This document shows, in pieces, positions 34,015 to 42,796 of a stretch of 64,000 nt of DNA (within the stretch, counting starts at the first letter, position 1; every line of letters begins with the position of its first letter). Both the position numbers and the translations under genes were made by a program. This stretch comes from a virus: positions 124,001 to 188,000 of the IMG/VR virus record IMGVR_UViG_3300020380_000001; one strand, given 5' to 3'. Below the pieces are notes generated by a model. That model was not told the origin of the DNA, ran no database searches, and saw only the letters and a list, made by a program, of their open reading frames with translations.

Positions 34015-34290
34015 TTACATTAGAACTGGTATGATCATCAAAGTCAACATCAAAGCGTAGAAAATTATCCGTAGGTAGACATTAGTCTTGTGCTTGAATG
34101 CGTCGAACCTTTCCAGATACTCAGCCACATTGCGTGCTGACGGCAGTGCTAATAACACCGCAATAATACCCACAAAAGCTTCTAGATACACCGTTAGCAC
34201 TACGGCAGCGATACAGAGTACCACAACAATAATACCATGGCCTATACAGTCTACGGTTTCTTCGTCTAAGTCGCTGAATAAATGATTCAT
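34015..34290 (-). CDS. Membrane protein
   Basis: 91 residues with hydrophobic segments at about 18-50 (two strands of a hairpin) and 72-91. Charged loop NVAEYLERFDAFKHK between them. Follows a tiny gene by 2 nt. Unknown function. Confidence 0.72.
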   Translation of the reverse strand: MNHLFSDLDEETVDCIGHGIIVVVLCIAAVVLTVYLEAFVGIIAVLLALPSARNVAEYLERFDAFKHKTNVYLRIIFYALMLTLMIIPVLM

Positions 34291-34292
34291 AA

Positions 34293-34412
34293 TTAGCCCA
34301 GTTCTTCTACTAGGTTGCTATAATGCATAACTGTTTTTGCATGAAGCAACGCGTTTTCAATACTAAATGAGTAGCATTCCAAAAAGGCCACTGCATATAT
34401 GTATATATCCAT
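34293..34412 (-). CDS. 39-residue hypothetical protein
   Basis: Small gene filling the gap between two genes, with GGAGTG ahead of ATG 34412 and stop 2 nt before the next start. Soluble, with VAFLECYSFSIENALLHAK. Supported by spacing only. Confidence 0.5.
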   Translation of the reverse strand: MDIYIYAVAFLECYSFSIENALLHAKTVMHYSNLVEELG

Positions 34413-34419
34413 AACAAGA

Positions 34420-34749
34420 TCACTCCATCGGCGGCACGGTTATTTTTCCCTGGAACGCAAGTAGGGCAATGGTTTCTGGCTCTATCTTAACAAACGTTTC
34501 ACGGGTTTTATTAGACGCACGCTCATGTCGTCCTGGTGTGCCTACGCGCACTGATGATCCTATCCACATAGAAGCACCGGAGGCTGTAGGCTTTTTAATA
34601 CGGCCTAGCTTTAAGCCTGACGACTTATAAACACTCACAGCAACAATGTCGCCTGCACGTATTTCATTTCCGAGACAGTCAGTCCCTACTTCATCTGATG
34701 TATCTGACATAAGTTCCTCTACTTTTTGGCGATATGATTTCTGCGTCAT
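34420..34749 (-). CDS. Hypothetical protein, possible SH3-like fold
   Basis: 109 residues. GNEIRAGDIVAVSVYKSSGLKLGRI resembles a small beta-barrel (KOW/SH3-like) opening. Its ATG overlaps the stop of the MazG-like gene. No family confirmed. Confidence 0.7.
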   Translation of the reverse strand: MTQKSYRQKVEELMSDTSDEVGTDCLGNEIRAGDIVAVSVYKSSGLKLGRIKKPTASGASMWIGSSVRVGTPGRHERASNKTRETFVKIEPETIALLAFQGKITVPPME

Positions 34750-35081
34750 TACTCTTCTTTAAGATTCAAGAGGACAGGTGTGTCAAACCCGCCTCGTTTT
34801 TCTCTCTTGTACTTACGCTTATCTTCAATGCCGGTTTCAGAAACCTTACCAATTTTGATAATTGCTGCCAAAACTTCAAACACGTCTGCTAGTTCTTCTT
34901 CAAGCGCTTCGGTATCACCTCGATAAATCTCAGCTAGAACTTCTTCGACTTCTTCGTGTGCTTTGTCACAAAGTAAGGCAAGGTGATCTTGAGTGGTAAG
35001 CTCGTCTACGGGAAGTAGGGGCAGTGGGTCAGATGCAATATCGGGGATTTTATCCCTGATCAATTTGTGTGGGTACTTCAT
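34749..35081 (-). CDS. MazG-like nucleotide pyrophosphohydrolase
   Basis: 110 residues. KLIRDKIPDIA at the start, LCDKAHEEVEEVLAE and EEELADVFEVLAAI in the middle, and RKYKREKRGGFDTPVLL at the end are the signature of the all-alpha NTP pyrophosphatase group related to HisE/MazG (EExxE...ExxD metal site). It would hydrolyse a nucleoside triphosphate to the monophosphate, either cleaning noncanonical nucleotides or lowering alarmones. Confidence 0.85.
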   Translation of the reverse strand: MKYPHKLIRDKIPDIASDPLPLLPVDELTTQDHLALLCDKAHEEVEEVLAEIYRGDTEALEEELADVFEVLAAIIKIGKVSETGIEDKRKYKREKRGGFDTPVLLNLKEE

Positions 35082-35109
35082 CAGATGTTCCTCTTGTTAT
35101 TATCTCCGT

Positions 35110-35138
35110 ATTATAAGGCAAGAGGATGTCAAAATCAA
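35110..35138 (-). promoter_or_regulatory. Sigma70-like promoter
   Basis: Minus-strand TTGATT (35138-35133), 17 nt, TATAAT (35115-35110), 29 nt before the MazG-like start. Confidence 0.6.
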
Positions 35139-35386
35139 GACTTAGATGAAAACTTTCCGGAAAATGTGTCTTCGTGTAACGAGTTTGTGAGGTGACTAAT
35201 ATACGCCATATCAGCCGCACGCACTGCGATCATGTTTTCGACATAGTCGCGCATGTCGTGGGCATCGATGGCTTGATCTAAGGTGCCTGCGAAGCTGCTA
35301 ATCATAGGTATGGTGGACACCCCCGTATAGACAGCGACTCTGGCTTGATCTTTAAATTGTTGCGCTACCTTTATACCATCAGCCAT
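35135..35386 (-). CDS. Hypothetical protein
   Basis: 83 residues; ends in serine/lysine-rich FSGKFSSKS. Overlaps the upstream gene by 8 nt. Part of a run of six overlapping genes of unknown function up to 37574. Confidence 0.7.
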   Translation of the reverse strand: MADGIKVAQQFKDQARVAVYTGVSTIPMISSFAGTLDQAIDAHDMRDYVENMIAVRAADMAYISHLTNSLHEDTFSGKFSSKS

Positions 35387-35744
35387 CGTTGTCTCCTTGC
35401 TTGTCGGATAAAAATCCGGGTATCAGATCCAGGTATGCGTTGGTGATAGGACACCCTAACAACCTTAAGCGAGCAACTGTTTCGGTATTCATCTTCATTG
35501 CGCCTTTACCCTTCCAATTATCGTACTCGTCATCTACCATACAAAACGGCAGATACTTTTTCCAGCGCATATATTCATCAACATCGTGTCTGATAGCCGG
35601 GTGCATCAGAGGTTTCAACTCGTCAGCACTCATTTTACCGCGCAATAAGGCTTCCGTAAAAGATCCTGGACTCACACCGTAAATCCAGAACATTTCGACA
35701 GCCGAACAAATGTTTGTGTCTAAACTAAATTTTAAATCGCCCAT
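35379..35744 (-). CDS. Hypothetical protein
   Basis: 121 residues. LKFSLDTNICSAVEMFWIYG at the start. Overlaps both neighbours (8 and 13 nt). No family recognised. Confidence 0.7.
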   Translation of the reverse strand: MGDLKFSLDTNICSAVEMFWIYGVSPGSFTEALLRGKMSADELKPLMHPAIRHDVDEYMRWKKYLPFCMVDDEYDNWKGKGAMKMNTETVARLRLLGCPITNAYLDLIPGFLSDKQGDNDG

Positions 35745-36208
35745 GTGAACTCCAGATCACTATCAGAAATCGGTGCGCCGTTCTCGTGCATCATCTTGAT
35801 GATTTTAACGTAATCCTCACGCAGCTTTTTCAGTTTGTCCAGGCATTCTTCGCGTATAATAGATATAGTCTCGTCGAGATTAGATTCCAAAACGCCTGTG
35901 GCCATAGTCCAATAATTTCTCTCTATAAAACGATCGCGCACCCAGCGAAGTGACTCTGATTCTGTTACCCCTACTTTGAAATGCTCGCCATAATGCTCAC
36001 GTAATGCGGCTAGGCGTGCTGTAAGTGTATCAGCTATGGCTTTGTCAATAAACATCATCGTGTCAGCAACAACTTCTAAACTAAGAATACTTGTGCTTCG
36101 GGAATATTCGTATTCACCGTCCTTTTCAATCATACCAAGTATAAAATGCAAGTTATCCATGTCTTTATGGATTAAGCTCACATACGGGTTTAACGGATCA
36201 TTGCTCAT
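35732..36208 (-). CDS. Hypothetical helical protein
   Basis: 158 residues, largely helical and acidic. Shares a general look with the next two upstream products (long helices, conserved W/F), suggesting related proteins, but this is only an impression. Confidence 0.72.
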   Translation of the reverse strand: MSNDPLNPYVSLIHKDMDNLHFILGMIEKDGEYEYSRSTSILSLEVVADTMMFIDKAIADTLTARLAALREHYGEHFKVGVTESESLRWVRDRFIERNYWTMATGVLESNLDETISIIREECLDKLKKLREDYVKIIKMMHENGAPISDSDLEFTWAI

Positions 36209-36644
36209 TGATTTGCTCCGTTACACCGTCAGTTAATGTTTGTTTAATTTTGACAGCCAAGTTCCAATATTTCTCTGCTAGTTGCTGTTCCAACGCATTG
36301 TGTTTCAACGTGTAGAGGTCTTTTTTTATTACCTGCTTGCGCAGTGTCTCTATCATTCCGGCACTTCTTCTGAGGTCAAGGTGGTGTCGGCGTGTCACCA
36401 CTTCCGGCGAACCCTCTTTGGCACTGCGCATTACCAAGACATCGGAGTATGCATCATACAAGTCAATATAGGCACGAATCGCGTCAATTGTCTCTTGCCA
36501 TTTTAGGGTGTAATCGAGGTTTTCAATCAAAGTTACTTTGAACGGTGCAGATGCAAATATGTTGTCGCTACGGTTTACGTCATCAATATTCGAAACCATG
36601 GCAAGCGCATTTATCAGATCGGCTCTCAGCTTTTTAGCATTCAT
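36198..36644 (-). CDS. Hypothetical helical protein
   Basis: 148 residues, ATGA overlap with the upstream gene and an 11-nt overlap downstream. Contains YTLKWQETIDAIRAYI and a helical C-terminus (KYWNLAVKIKQTLTDGV). Unknown. Confidence 0.72.
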   Translation of the reverse strand: MNAKKLRADLINALAMVSNIDDVNRSDNIFASAPFKVTLIENLDYTLKWQETIDAIRAYIDLYDAYSDVLVMRSAKEGSPEVVTRRHHLDLRRSAGMIETLRKQVIKKDLYTLKHNALEQQLAEKYWNLAVKIKQTLTDGVTEQINEQ

Positions 36645-37321
36645 GATCGTGCCATTCCTTCTTCTACTATTTTATCAGCCAGCGTTCGTACTTCGTTAGT
36701 CAACACTTCATGCTTGAGTGTCCATTCGCCATCCGACATTAGTTTTTTCATTGCAATTGAAACCAACAGATACGTAGACGTAGGTGATATACGAGTTTCA
36801 AGACGCTTGCATAGTAAAGCAGGATCGCCAAGCACGCCGTTTTCAAGCATATTCAACTCACCAAGCAACGACTTACATGTTTTGTCAAATGTGGCAACAT
36901 CAACCCCGCGCCCGTGTCGTGTAAGGTCCGGGTAAGTTTTGACGACATAGTCAACATAAGGCTGTACTGCGAATAAGTCATAGCCAATCGGATCAAGTGG
37001 TCGGTTAAATTTATGCCGCGCTATTTGCAACGCGCACATATCAACCATCATATCAGATGAGTGTGCGCGTACTTTACGCCGCATTTCGAGTCCATAGCCG
37101 TACAGCTTGCCGAGTCGCTCACATAATCGATCGGCGTTATAGGCGGCTATACGAAACCGGGCTTGTCCTGATATGAGGTGGGTATTGTCGCGCCTGACGT
37201 CGTCAATCAATTCACGGTCTTCGGCTGTGAGTTTTTTATACTCAGATGGGGTGTCGTATAACCACCCCAACATAGAGTCGACGAACACCAGCAAGGTGTG
37301 CCGGTATGGCCTTTTAGACAT
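36641..37321 (-). CDS. Hypothetical protein, possibly related to the 37622 product
   Basis: 226 residues. The end SDGEWTLKHEVLTNEVRTLADKIVEEG resembles DGGWTLQMELGRQKLDAVIEKAI in the gene at 37622-38401, and both carry a similar stretch before it. They may be paralogues. Function unknown. Confidence 0.72.
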   Translation of the reverse strand: MSKRPYRHTLLVFVDSMLGWLYDTPSEYKKLTAEDRELIDDVRRDNTHLISGQARFRIAAYNADRLCERLGKLYGYGLEMRRKVRAHSSDMMVDMCALQIARHKFNRPLDPIGYDLFAVQPYVDYVVKTYPDLTRHGRGVDVATFDKTCKSLLGELNMLENGVLGDPALLCKRLETRISPTSTYLLVSIAMKKLMSDGEWTLKHEVLTNEVRTLADKIVEEGMARS

Positions 37322-37574
37322 TTGCGCTTTCCTTCAATACAGAGTTGATGTGTGCTACTGCCTCTTCAACTTGCTCGTCAACGGTGCCGTTGCACTTGCC
37401 TTGTTTGCGTAGTTCAACAACTAAGTCATACCGTTCCATAGGTTGTAGATGATTAATCCAAATAGAATACGCCGGGTCAACTAAATCAACCGGCGTGCCT
37501 AACTCTTCAAACAATTTTTGATCAACTGCTTTGCGTGCTTTCTCTGCACTAAGTATTCTGTCTTTAAAAATCAT
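37314..37574 (-). CDS. Hypothetical protein
   Basis: 86 residues from ATG 37574, chosen because GAAAGGTG lies just upstream; an ATG at 37589 has no ribosome site. Helical, charged. Overlaps the next gene by 8 nt. Confidence 0.68.
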   Translation of the reverse strand: MIFKDRILSAEKARKAVDQKLFEELGTPVDLVDPAYSIWINHLQPMERYDLVVELRKQGKCNGTVDEQVEEAVAHINSVLKESANV

Positions 37575-37621
37575 CTTATCACCTTTCATCTATTAAGCAA
37601 GAATTAAGTTTCTCACTACTG

Positions 37622-38401
37622 TTAGATATTATAGGGTAACTCAGTTAGAATAGCAAATTTATTTTCAACAAGGTCTTCTATTAATTTAACTCTTTCTTTT
37701 TTAATTTCACGGATAGCTTTTTCTATAACTGCATCAAGCTTTTGGCGGCCTAACTCCATCTGTAATGTCCAACCACCGTCAGTGCCAAAGTCAACCAAGT
37801 CCCTACAAAAGTTACCAGTATACGGCATGTCTGATTCAAACATGAAGTCAATAAACTCAGAACAGCCGCTTATTATATCAGCTGACAGTTGAGCGTACTT
37901 TGTGCGGTTTAAAAAAGACCATGAACACAAGTCGTAATTTATTTGATCGTAGTCGTAATAGCCGTCGTGTTTGGTTTCAAGCCTGGATATTAACGTGGCA
38001 TACGCTATCTCATGCCGTGCTATCCGACAAGCGCGTCTGAATTGTGGCGAGCCGTATTCATCAACCAGTGCCTGTGTTGCTTTGGCGATAGTCCCGAATG
38101 CTAGATCATTTGACAGAATAAGATCATTCTTGACTTCCTTTTTCACCACCGAGCCCCATGTAGGAAACGTGCCGCTTGCGTTTGAGCTTGATACATGATT
38201 CATCAGACGAAGAATGGTATACGCTTTGTTTTCGAAATTGCGTCTTATCACACACCCGGGATTGACCTTCCCTGCGTAAAAGTGCAAATAGCGAATATAC
38301 CAAAACACGCGATCATTGGCCCAACATACCATAGGTGATGGATCGAAACGATTTAAGTTTCCTAGATTAAGTACTAATAACTTATGTTTTTGGACGTTCA
38401 T
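37622..38401 (-). CDS. Hypothetical protein
   Basis: 259 residues, Tyr/Phe-rich. TDGGWTLQMELGRQKLD near the end resembles the 36641 product. Overlaps the TOPRIM gene by 20 nt. No motif recognised. Confidence 0.72.
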   Translation of the reverse strand: MNVQKHKLLVLNLGNLNRFDPSPMVCWANDRVFWYIRYLHFYAGKVNPGCVIRRNFENKAYTILRLMNHVSSSNASGTFPTWGSVVKKEVKNDLILSNDLAFGTIAKATQALVDEYGSPQFRRACRIARHEIAYATLISRLETKHDGYYDYDQINYDLCSWSFLNRTKYAQLSADIISGCSEFIDFMFESDMPYTGNFCRDLVDFGTDGGWTLQMELGRQKLDAVIEKAIREIKKERVKLIEDLVENKFAILTELPYNI

Positions 38402-38945
38402 TATATCGTGGCAACCCTAGTGTGGCAAGCATACGATCGATTTCATCTTCCGACATCTCTCCCATATCCTCGGCAGACGGAATGTAAATCTCATCAACAA
38501 AATACTTGATATGATCTCGCTCGCGCTTTTTTGACTTAAGCAAATGGTCGTTATCGCGTACAAGTATAGTCCTACGACCACGTGATGTTATCCAGTTACG
38601 TGTGCGCTTATGTACATTAGACGAGAGCATCGCTAAGCTCGTGTATCCGCGATTTGCAAGCCTGACAGAATCAAACGCACCTTCACTTAAAAATATAACG
38701 TCTGGACTCCAGTGAAAGGTCTCCATACCGAATAACGGCACCATGCCTTCCTTACTTGAACTCGAAAAGTACTTGCTGTTTTGATCGGTGGTATCCTTAG
38801 AGCCAAGCGGGTAATATTGCAATATGCCAGCGAGTTGCATCCGATCATTAGCCAGCCAAAAGGTGACTTTGTCGGCTTCGTCATCAACATGACAGTGATA
38901 CATATCCACGTCAAGGTGCCGTTGTTTCAAATGTGTTCTTATCAT
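38382..38945 (-). CDS. TOPRIM-domain protein (primase/nuclease-related)
   Basis: 187 residues. VIFLSEGAFDSVRLANRGYTSLAML matches the TOPRIM glutamate strand (E88) of phage primases and OLD-type proteins. ILVRDNDH gives the DxD acidic pair (D131, D133). The domain binds Mg2+ for nucleotidyl transfer or cleavage. The protein is much shorter than a complete primase-helicase and has no zinc finger or helicase motif. It overlaps the upstream gene by 4 nt, and that partner may supply the rest. Confidence 0.75.
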   Translation of the reverse strand: MIRTHLKQRHLDVDMYHCHVDDEADKVTFWLANDRMQLAGILQYYPLGSKDTTDQNSKYFSSSSKEGMVPLFGMETFHWSPDVIFLSEGAFDSVRLANRGYTSLAMLSSNVHKRTRNWITSRGRRTILVRDNDHLLKSKKRERDHIKYFVDEIYIPSAEDMGEMSEDEIDRMLATLGLPRYNERPKT

Positions 38946-39523
38946 TCCAATCCTAACTCTTCGGATAGTTTTAGTTGGTCAATTAATTTGCGCATACGTT
39001 CCTTAGGTCGCAGCTCAGAAACTTTTACTTCAGTACGTTCGTCCTGTAATTGATTACCGCGATGGATGTACAGTAGCGACTTGTTTTTGTCGTAGTAAAC
39101 ATCGTGAGTATCATAGTGCATGAGAAACTCAACATCCTGCCATGTGGCGTACTTATTGCCGAAATTAGGCGTGCGCTTGCCCCTGCGATACATGTTTACT
39201 GCGATCTCGTTTAACTGTCGTGCATAGCGACATATTCTAGGAGCGCCATTGACTTCTTTAGTCCAGTAACGGACTTGACCCGGCGTAAGTGTTCTATACT
39301 TTAAAAAGTACTCGGCATGTTGCGTACCGATAAAAGAATCGAACGATGTAAACCCGCGACCGTTATGCTCAACGGTGGTGGCGGCTTCTTTCTCGTCTTC
39401 AGTTTGACGGTTGTACAGATTTACGAGTGCTTTGCCTATATAGACGGCGACATAGTTGGTACCCTTAGTCGACAATACCAACGCCATGCTTTCGCGGCTA
39501 ATAATAGTGTGTTTGACTGCCAT
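38942..39523 (-). CDS. Hypothetical basic protein
   Basis: 193 residues, coupled to the TOPRIM gene. Basic, with VRYWTKEVNGAPRICRYARQ and a helical end RPKERMRKLIDQLKLSEEL. Could be a DNA-binding partner of the TOPRIM protein; inferred only from coupling. Confidence 0.7.
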   Translation of the reverse strand: MAVKHTIISRESMALVLSTKGTNYVAVYIGKALVNLYNRQTEDEKEAATTVEHNGRGFTSFDSFIGTQHAEYFLKYRTLTPGQVRYWTKEVNGAPRICRYARQLNEIAVNMYRRGKRTPNFGNKYATWQDVEFLMHYDTHDVYYDKNKSLLYIHRGNQLQDERTEVKVSELRPKERMRKLIDQLKLSEELGLE

Positions 39524-39922
39524 AGTTTATACCTATTAAAATGATTGTTTATCAAAGTGTAAGGCATAAAGTGGCCAAAGTAAAGAAAAGATTGAATAAA
39601 AAATGGCACACAAGGTAAAAGTAAAAAATCAATAATCAAGGGCTAGGCCTTCAACGGCTCACACCCACAACCCAAAGCATACTATCAACTAATCAAAGGA
39701 CATCATTATCGATCAAAAATCACATGTATTGGCTTGCAATATTCTATATTCGATTTATCAATATCCGTCGGAAAAGTAGTAATCTTCATTTAGTCAACTC
39801 GTTTACGAGTAATGGGTTTTTACTTTTATTATTCCTAGTGTGCCAAGTTCGGGGCCAGAAACGATCGAAATCACGCCCCTATCTAACAAGGTGCCTAAGC
39901 CTAAGCACCCCGTGAGAATTCT
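39524..39922. other. 400-nt gap without a convincing gene
   Basis: AT-rich sequence upstream of the leftward gene at 39523. I see small inverted repeats (ACTCGTTTACGAGT; GGTGC and GCACC around a CTAAGC direct repeat near 39890; GGGGC/GCCCC near 39855) but no clear promoter, tRNA or coding frame. Confidence 0.4.
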
Positions 39923-40507
39923 TTAAATTATTTCAAAATCACGTAGTGTGTCAATAACGTCGTCTGACAGCGTGATTTTGTTTGCGAGGTTTAACTCAAG
40001 AAGCTGTTCGTCAATTTCGCGAAGTCTGCGCTTTTTCGAGTTAATAATATCACTTATACGGCCTTCATGATCTTCTGACATAACAACTACGTCAGCAGTT
40101 CCGGAACGGTAGTTGAACTCATCCGAGTTGGAGCGCTCTGCTTTTGACTTGATACGCTCTTCTAATTCATCAGGGCCCGATATTAGTGGCTGATGTACAT
40201 GGCGCACATCAAAGCGCTGCAACATTTTGATTACTTCTTTTGCTTCGTTATACTCAGATAACAAATCAGCAACACCGCAACTGGCATTCGCCCGGGCTAG
40301 TTCTTTACGGATGAAAAACATTGCTGATGTTACTACTTCAATTTTTTCGATGGTTTCCCAGATGCCGTCTGATGCCTTTTGAGCGGCTTTCACTGCTTGG
40401 TCTGGACTGTCAAGTGAAATTGACTTAGATGTAGCGAAGTTAGTGTTGTGTAACTCAGCTGACAGTAGCTTCGCCAGGGCTGAAGCCTTCTTTAGATTTA
40501 CTTGCAT
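39923..40507 (-). CDS. Hypothetical helical protein
   Basis: 194 residues from ATG 40507, where GGAAGG is well placed; an upstream ATG at 40546 lacks a site. Almost all helical (ALAKLLSAEL, KRRLREIDEQLLELNLANK). Transcribed from the promoter at 40587-40614. Unknown. Confidence 0.72.
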   Translation of the reverse strand: MQVNLKKASALAKLLSAELHNTNFATSKSISLDSPDQAVKAAQKASDGIWETIEKIEVVTSAMFFIRKELARANASCGVADLLSEYNEAKEVIKMLQRFDVRHVHQPLISGPDELEERIKSKAERSNSDEFNYRSGTADVVVMSEDHEGRISDIINSKKRRLREIDEQLLELNLANKITLSDDVIDTLRDFEII

Positions 40508-40586
40508 CGGATTTCCTTCCTTTATAATGAATGTTGAATCGCACATGGTTTCTGCGAATTACTTTCTTTTTCATTTAATTTTCCTT

Positions 40587-40614
40587 ATTATACATTATTA
40601 TTTTTCAGTTGCAA
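40587..40614 (-). promoter_or_regulatory. Sigma70-like promoter
   Basis: Minus-strand TTGCAA (40614-40609), 16 nt, TATAAT (40592-40587), about 80 nt before the gene at 40507. A short basic frame (MKKKVIRRNHVRF...) could start in this leader. Confidence 0.6.
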
Positions 40615-40643
40615 GACCTTTTTGGACAATTCTTATAAGAAAA

Positions 40644-40676
40644 GTGAGTAGGGAATCTGACTTGCTACCTACTCAC
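40644..40676 (-). terminator. Rho-independent terminator
   Basis: Perfect 9-bp stem GTGAGTAGG/CCTACTCAC with a 15-nt loop, then TTTTCTTAT on the minus strand, just after the gene ending at 40695. Confidence 0.8.
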
Positions 40677-40694
40677 TACCCGGTTTGTGAATTA

Positions 40695-41108
40695 CTACTG
40701 CGCAGGATTAGTGTACGCTTCACGTTTTCCGAACATGATACGTGTGCTATCTCTGCGCTCATAGAAACGTCCATTTTCTGGGTTGCGTTCGACCAAAATT
40801 GGTCCGTTAGATTTCATTTTAAATACATGTTTTTCACCGCTTTTGTTGCGTGTGATTTTGTATTCTTGATTAGTTGCATGTTTACCATTTCGGTCAGTTC
40901 TCGATGCGCGGTCTTCTTGAACCACTACATAAGAAAATCGTCCATGAGTAAACACGTCTATTACCGTGGCTGGCGTCTTGCCTTTCCACGTAACTAAGGT
41001 TGCCGGCTCGCCTACTTCGCGACCCTGTACAGGATCAGGTCTCGGCTGCATCGGTGCTTTCATAGCTACCCCCACACCCTTAACTACATTTACTCGAATA
41101 TTAGACAT
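40695..41108 (-). CDS. Hypothetical basic beta-rich protein
   Basis: 137 residues with TPATVIDVFTHGRFSYVVVQED and KHVFKMKSNGPILVER, suggesting a small beta-barrel. Has its own terminator, so it is a single-gene unit. Unknown. Confidence 0.75.
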   Translation of the reverse strand: MSNIRVNVVKGVGVAMKAPMQPRPDPVQGREVGEPATLVTWKGKTPATVIDVFTHGRFSYVVVQEDRASRTDRNGKHATNQEYKITRNKSGEKHVFKMKSNGPILVERNPENGRFYERRDSTRIMFGKREAYTNPAQ

Positions 41109-41481
41109 ACAAAAAATTTCCCCGTGTTGTGTTAATTACACCGAGATTATTATACAGAAACGGTCATAAGTCAACAAATTTCCTTAAAATAATTAAAAAA
41201 ACTTCGAAGACAAATTACGTAATGTTAACTTTGATTATTTGTAGTCATGAGCCAGCGCACCAAAAAAGTTCTTAAAAGTTTGTGTTTATTATTGCTTTTC
41301 ACAAACTTAATACTACCAAGTCCCTTATCGATCTTGTCCCAATGCTAGCTTTTACTGGGAGCGCCTACGGTGTGCGCTCGAATAATACAAAAGTAGCATC
41401 CCTGGACAACGTGATATAATATACGAAAGTATACTAGGCCTTGCAAGCGTTTTTTGCATATTTTACAAGGCCGTGTATAAA
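41109..41481. other. 370-nt non-coding gap with strong inverted repeats
   Basis: No coding frame. Contains AAGTTTGTG/CACAAACTT (41276-41284 with 41300-41308) and a nested fold with an 11-bp outer stem with one bulge (41342-41353 with 41389-41399) around GAGCGC/GCGCTC (41359-41364 with 41374-41379). It also holds the palindromic motif at 41420-41433 and GGCCTTG/CAAGGCC near 41437-41472, the last possibly the terminator of the gene ending at 41482. Candidate non-coding RNA. Confidence 0.5.
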
Positions 41482-41946
41482 TTACACTCTACGTCTTATA
41501 GATAGTGTAAGGCCGCTCGGTTTTACTTTGTGCCACGCACGCACTGCCCAGTAATATAACTTAGCCATGCTGAAGTTTAAGTCCTCCAACATCTCTTTAA
41601 AGATTATATCAATCTGTTTAGTAGTAACCCATTCCATCTCTTTAGGATGCTCGTTTTTAATTTGAAGAAGAACGTCATGCACCAACGTAGCGCGCCACAG
41701 TTCTGGCCTTCCAATACTAGTGTCCCACTTACCATCCCAAGTACCAATAATCATTGGACCTATTCTAAATTTAGGCGATGCGCCATCCCATGCGTATCCT
41801 GGATATACAGTAAGCTCACCGGCTTTTGTTAAGGTTGCTAGAACTTTTGTACCATCGTCCGACATAACGTTGAGATCAGTATAAGGTTCTATATCGAAGC
41901 TCTCAGAGACAACTTCTGTGAGAGTGTAAAAGTAATTTTTAGACAT
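41482..41946 (-). CDS. DUF1353-like protein
   Basis: 154 residues from ATG 41946. AAGGAAAG precedes it and the late-type element at 41975 gives normal spacing; ATG 41964 would be too close. GYAWDGASP and RATLVHDVLLQ then KQIDIIFKEML match the DUF1353 pattern (DGAS.P...HD.L...D..F), found in phage and bacterial proteins of unknown role. Confidence 0.75.
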   Translation of the reverse strand: MSKNYFYTLTEVVSESFDIEPYTDLNVMSDDGTKVLATLTKAGELTVYPGYAWDGASPKFRIGPMIIGTWDGKWDTSIGRPELWRATLVHDVLLQIKNEHPKEMEWVTTKQIDIIFKEMLEDLNFSMAKLYYWAVRAWHKVKPSGLTLSIRRRV

Positions 41947-41974
41947 ACCACTTTCCTTAGTCAAGTACTAGTGA

Positions 41975-41980
41975 TATTTA
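41975..41980 (-). promoter_or_regulatory. Late-type promoter element TAAATA
   Basis: Context ACGTAAATATCAC on the minus strand, 29 nt before the chosen start of the DUF1353-like gene. Confidence 0.5.
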
Positions 41981-42005
41981 CGTAGATATGAAAATTGGGG
42001 CGGTT

Positions 42006-42314
42006 TTAATCCCAACCCCAAGGATCCTCCCAGCGCTTGTTAGGTTTAAACTCGTAACAAGTAGTGGGGTCAATTGCCATTTTACGACACGCATTTCGTT
42101 CATAACAGCGGCGTGCACGATTGTCGTAATGTTTTACATAGCGCAAATAACCGCGCCAGTGTCCAATATCACGAGTGTAAGTTCTCATGTAAAACTTTTC
42201 GTCAAAGTCATAATACCAATAAGAATCGCGACTCTTATTAAGTTGACGTTCGATGTGGGCCTTTAGCTCACCTTTCGTTTTACAGTAATGGCGCTTACGC
42301 ACAGTTCTAGACAT
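42006..42314 (-). CDS. Hypothetical basic protein
   Basis: 102 residues, very basic and aromatic (YWYYDFDEKFYMRTYTRD). Ribosome site GGAGG. A perfect 8-bp hairpin CCGTTGAA/TTCAACGG (42323-42344) touches the ribosome site and could slow translation. Unknown. Confidence 0.72.
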   Translation of the reverse strand: MSRTVRKRHYCKTKGELKAHIERQLNKSRDSYWYYDFDEKFYMRTYTRDIGHWRGYLRYVKHYDNRARRCYERNACRKMAIDPTTCYEFKPNKRWEDPWGWD

Positions 42315-42369
42315 TGTATCCTCCGTTGAAAATTAATTCAACGGAAAACTAGTGCTGGTCCTAACATAA

Positions 42370-42726
42370 TTATGCCTCTTTAGATGATTCCGGAACAGGG
42401 AAAGTAGCGTAAAACATGCCATCGCCTTTAGTCTGTAACTCAGAGCCAAGGTCGCTTAGCTTTACGTATAAACCCGATTCACCGGATATTGTGTACGCTG
42501 TAATAGTGCGCATTGTAATGCCAAAAAGTTGGCTGTGATATTCAAGAGTGCAACGTTGCGACCCTGTAATATCAGTTAACAGCACCGGTGCCATTTTCAC
42601 ATTAGCGTCCGCTCGTAGCGTAGTGCCAATCAAACCGTCTTCGATTACTACTGCCGGGAAGGCATTTAAGTCGTAATCAATTTGTACTTCTTGCTCTTCC
42701 GCTACCGTTGCTACCACTTCTGTCAT
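42370..42726 (-). CDS. Hypothetical beta-rich protein
   Basis: 118 residues, beta-rich, no cysteine motif or membrane segment except residues rich in Thr/Val. A TAAATA element lies 32 nt upstream. Unknown, possibly a virion component. Confidence 0.72.
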   Translation of the reverse strand: MTEVVATVAEEQEVQIDYDLNAFPAVVIEDGLIGTTLRADANVKMAPVLLTDITGSQRCTLEYHSQLFGITMRTITAYTISGESGLYVKLSDLGSELQTKGDGMFYATFPVPESSKEA

Positions 42727-42757
42727 GTTAAATCCTACGTGTTTGTTAATGTATAGG

Positions 42758-42763
42758 TATTTA
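42758..42763 (-). promoter_or_regulatory. Late-type promoter element TAAATA
   Basis: Context ACGTTAAATACC on the minus strand, 32 nt before the start at 42726. Confidence 0.5.
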
Positions 42764-42796
42764 ACGTGCGGTACTCAGTGTTGCGTCAAAAAGTAC

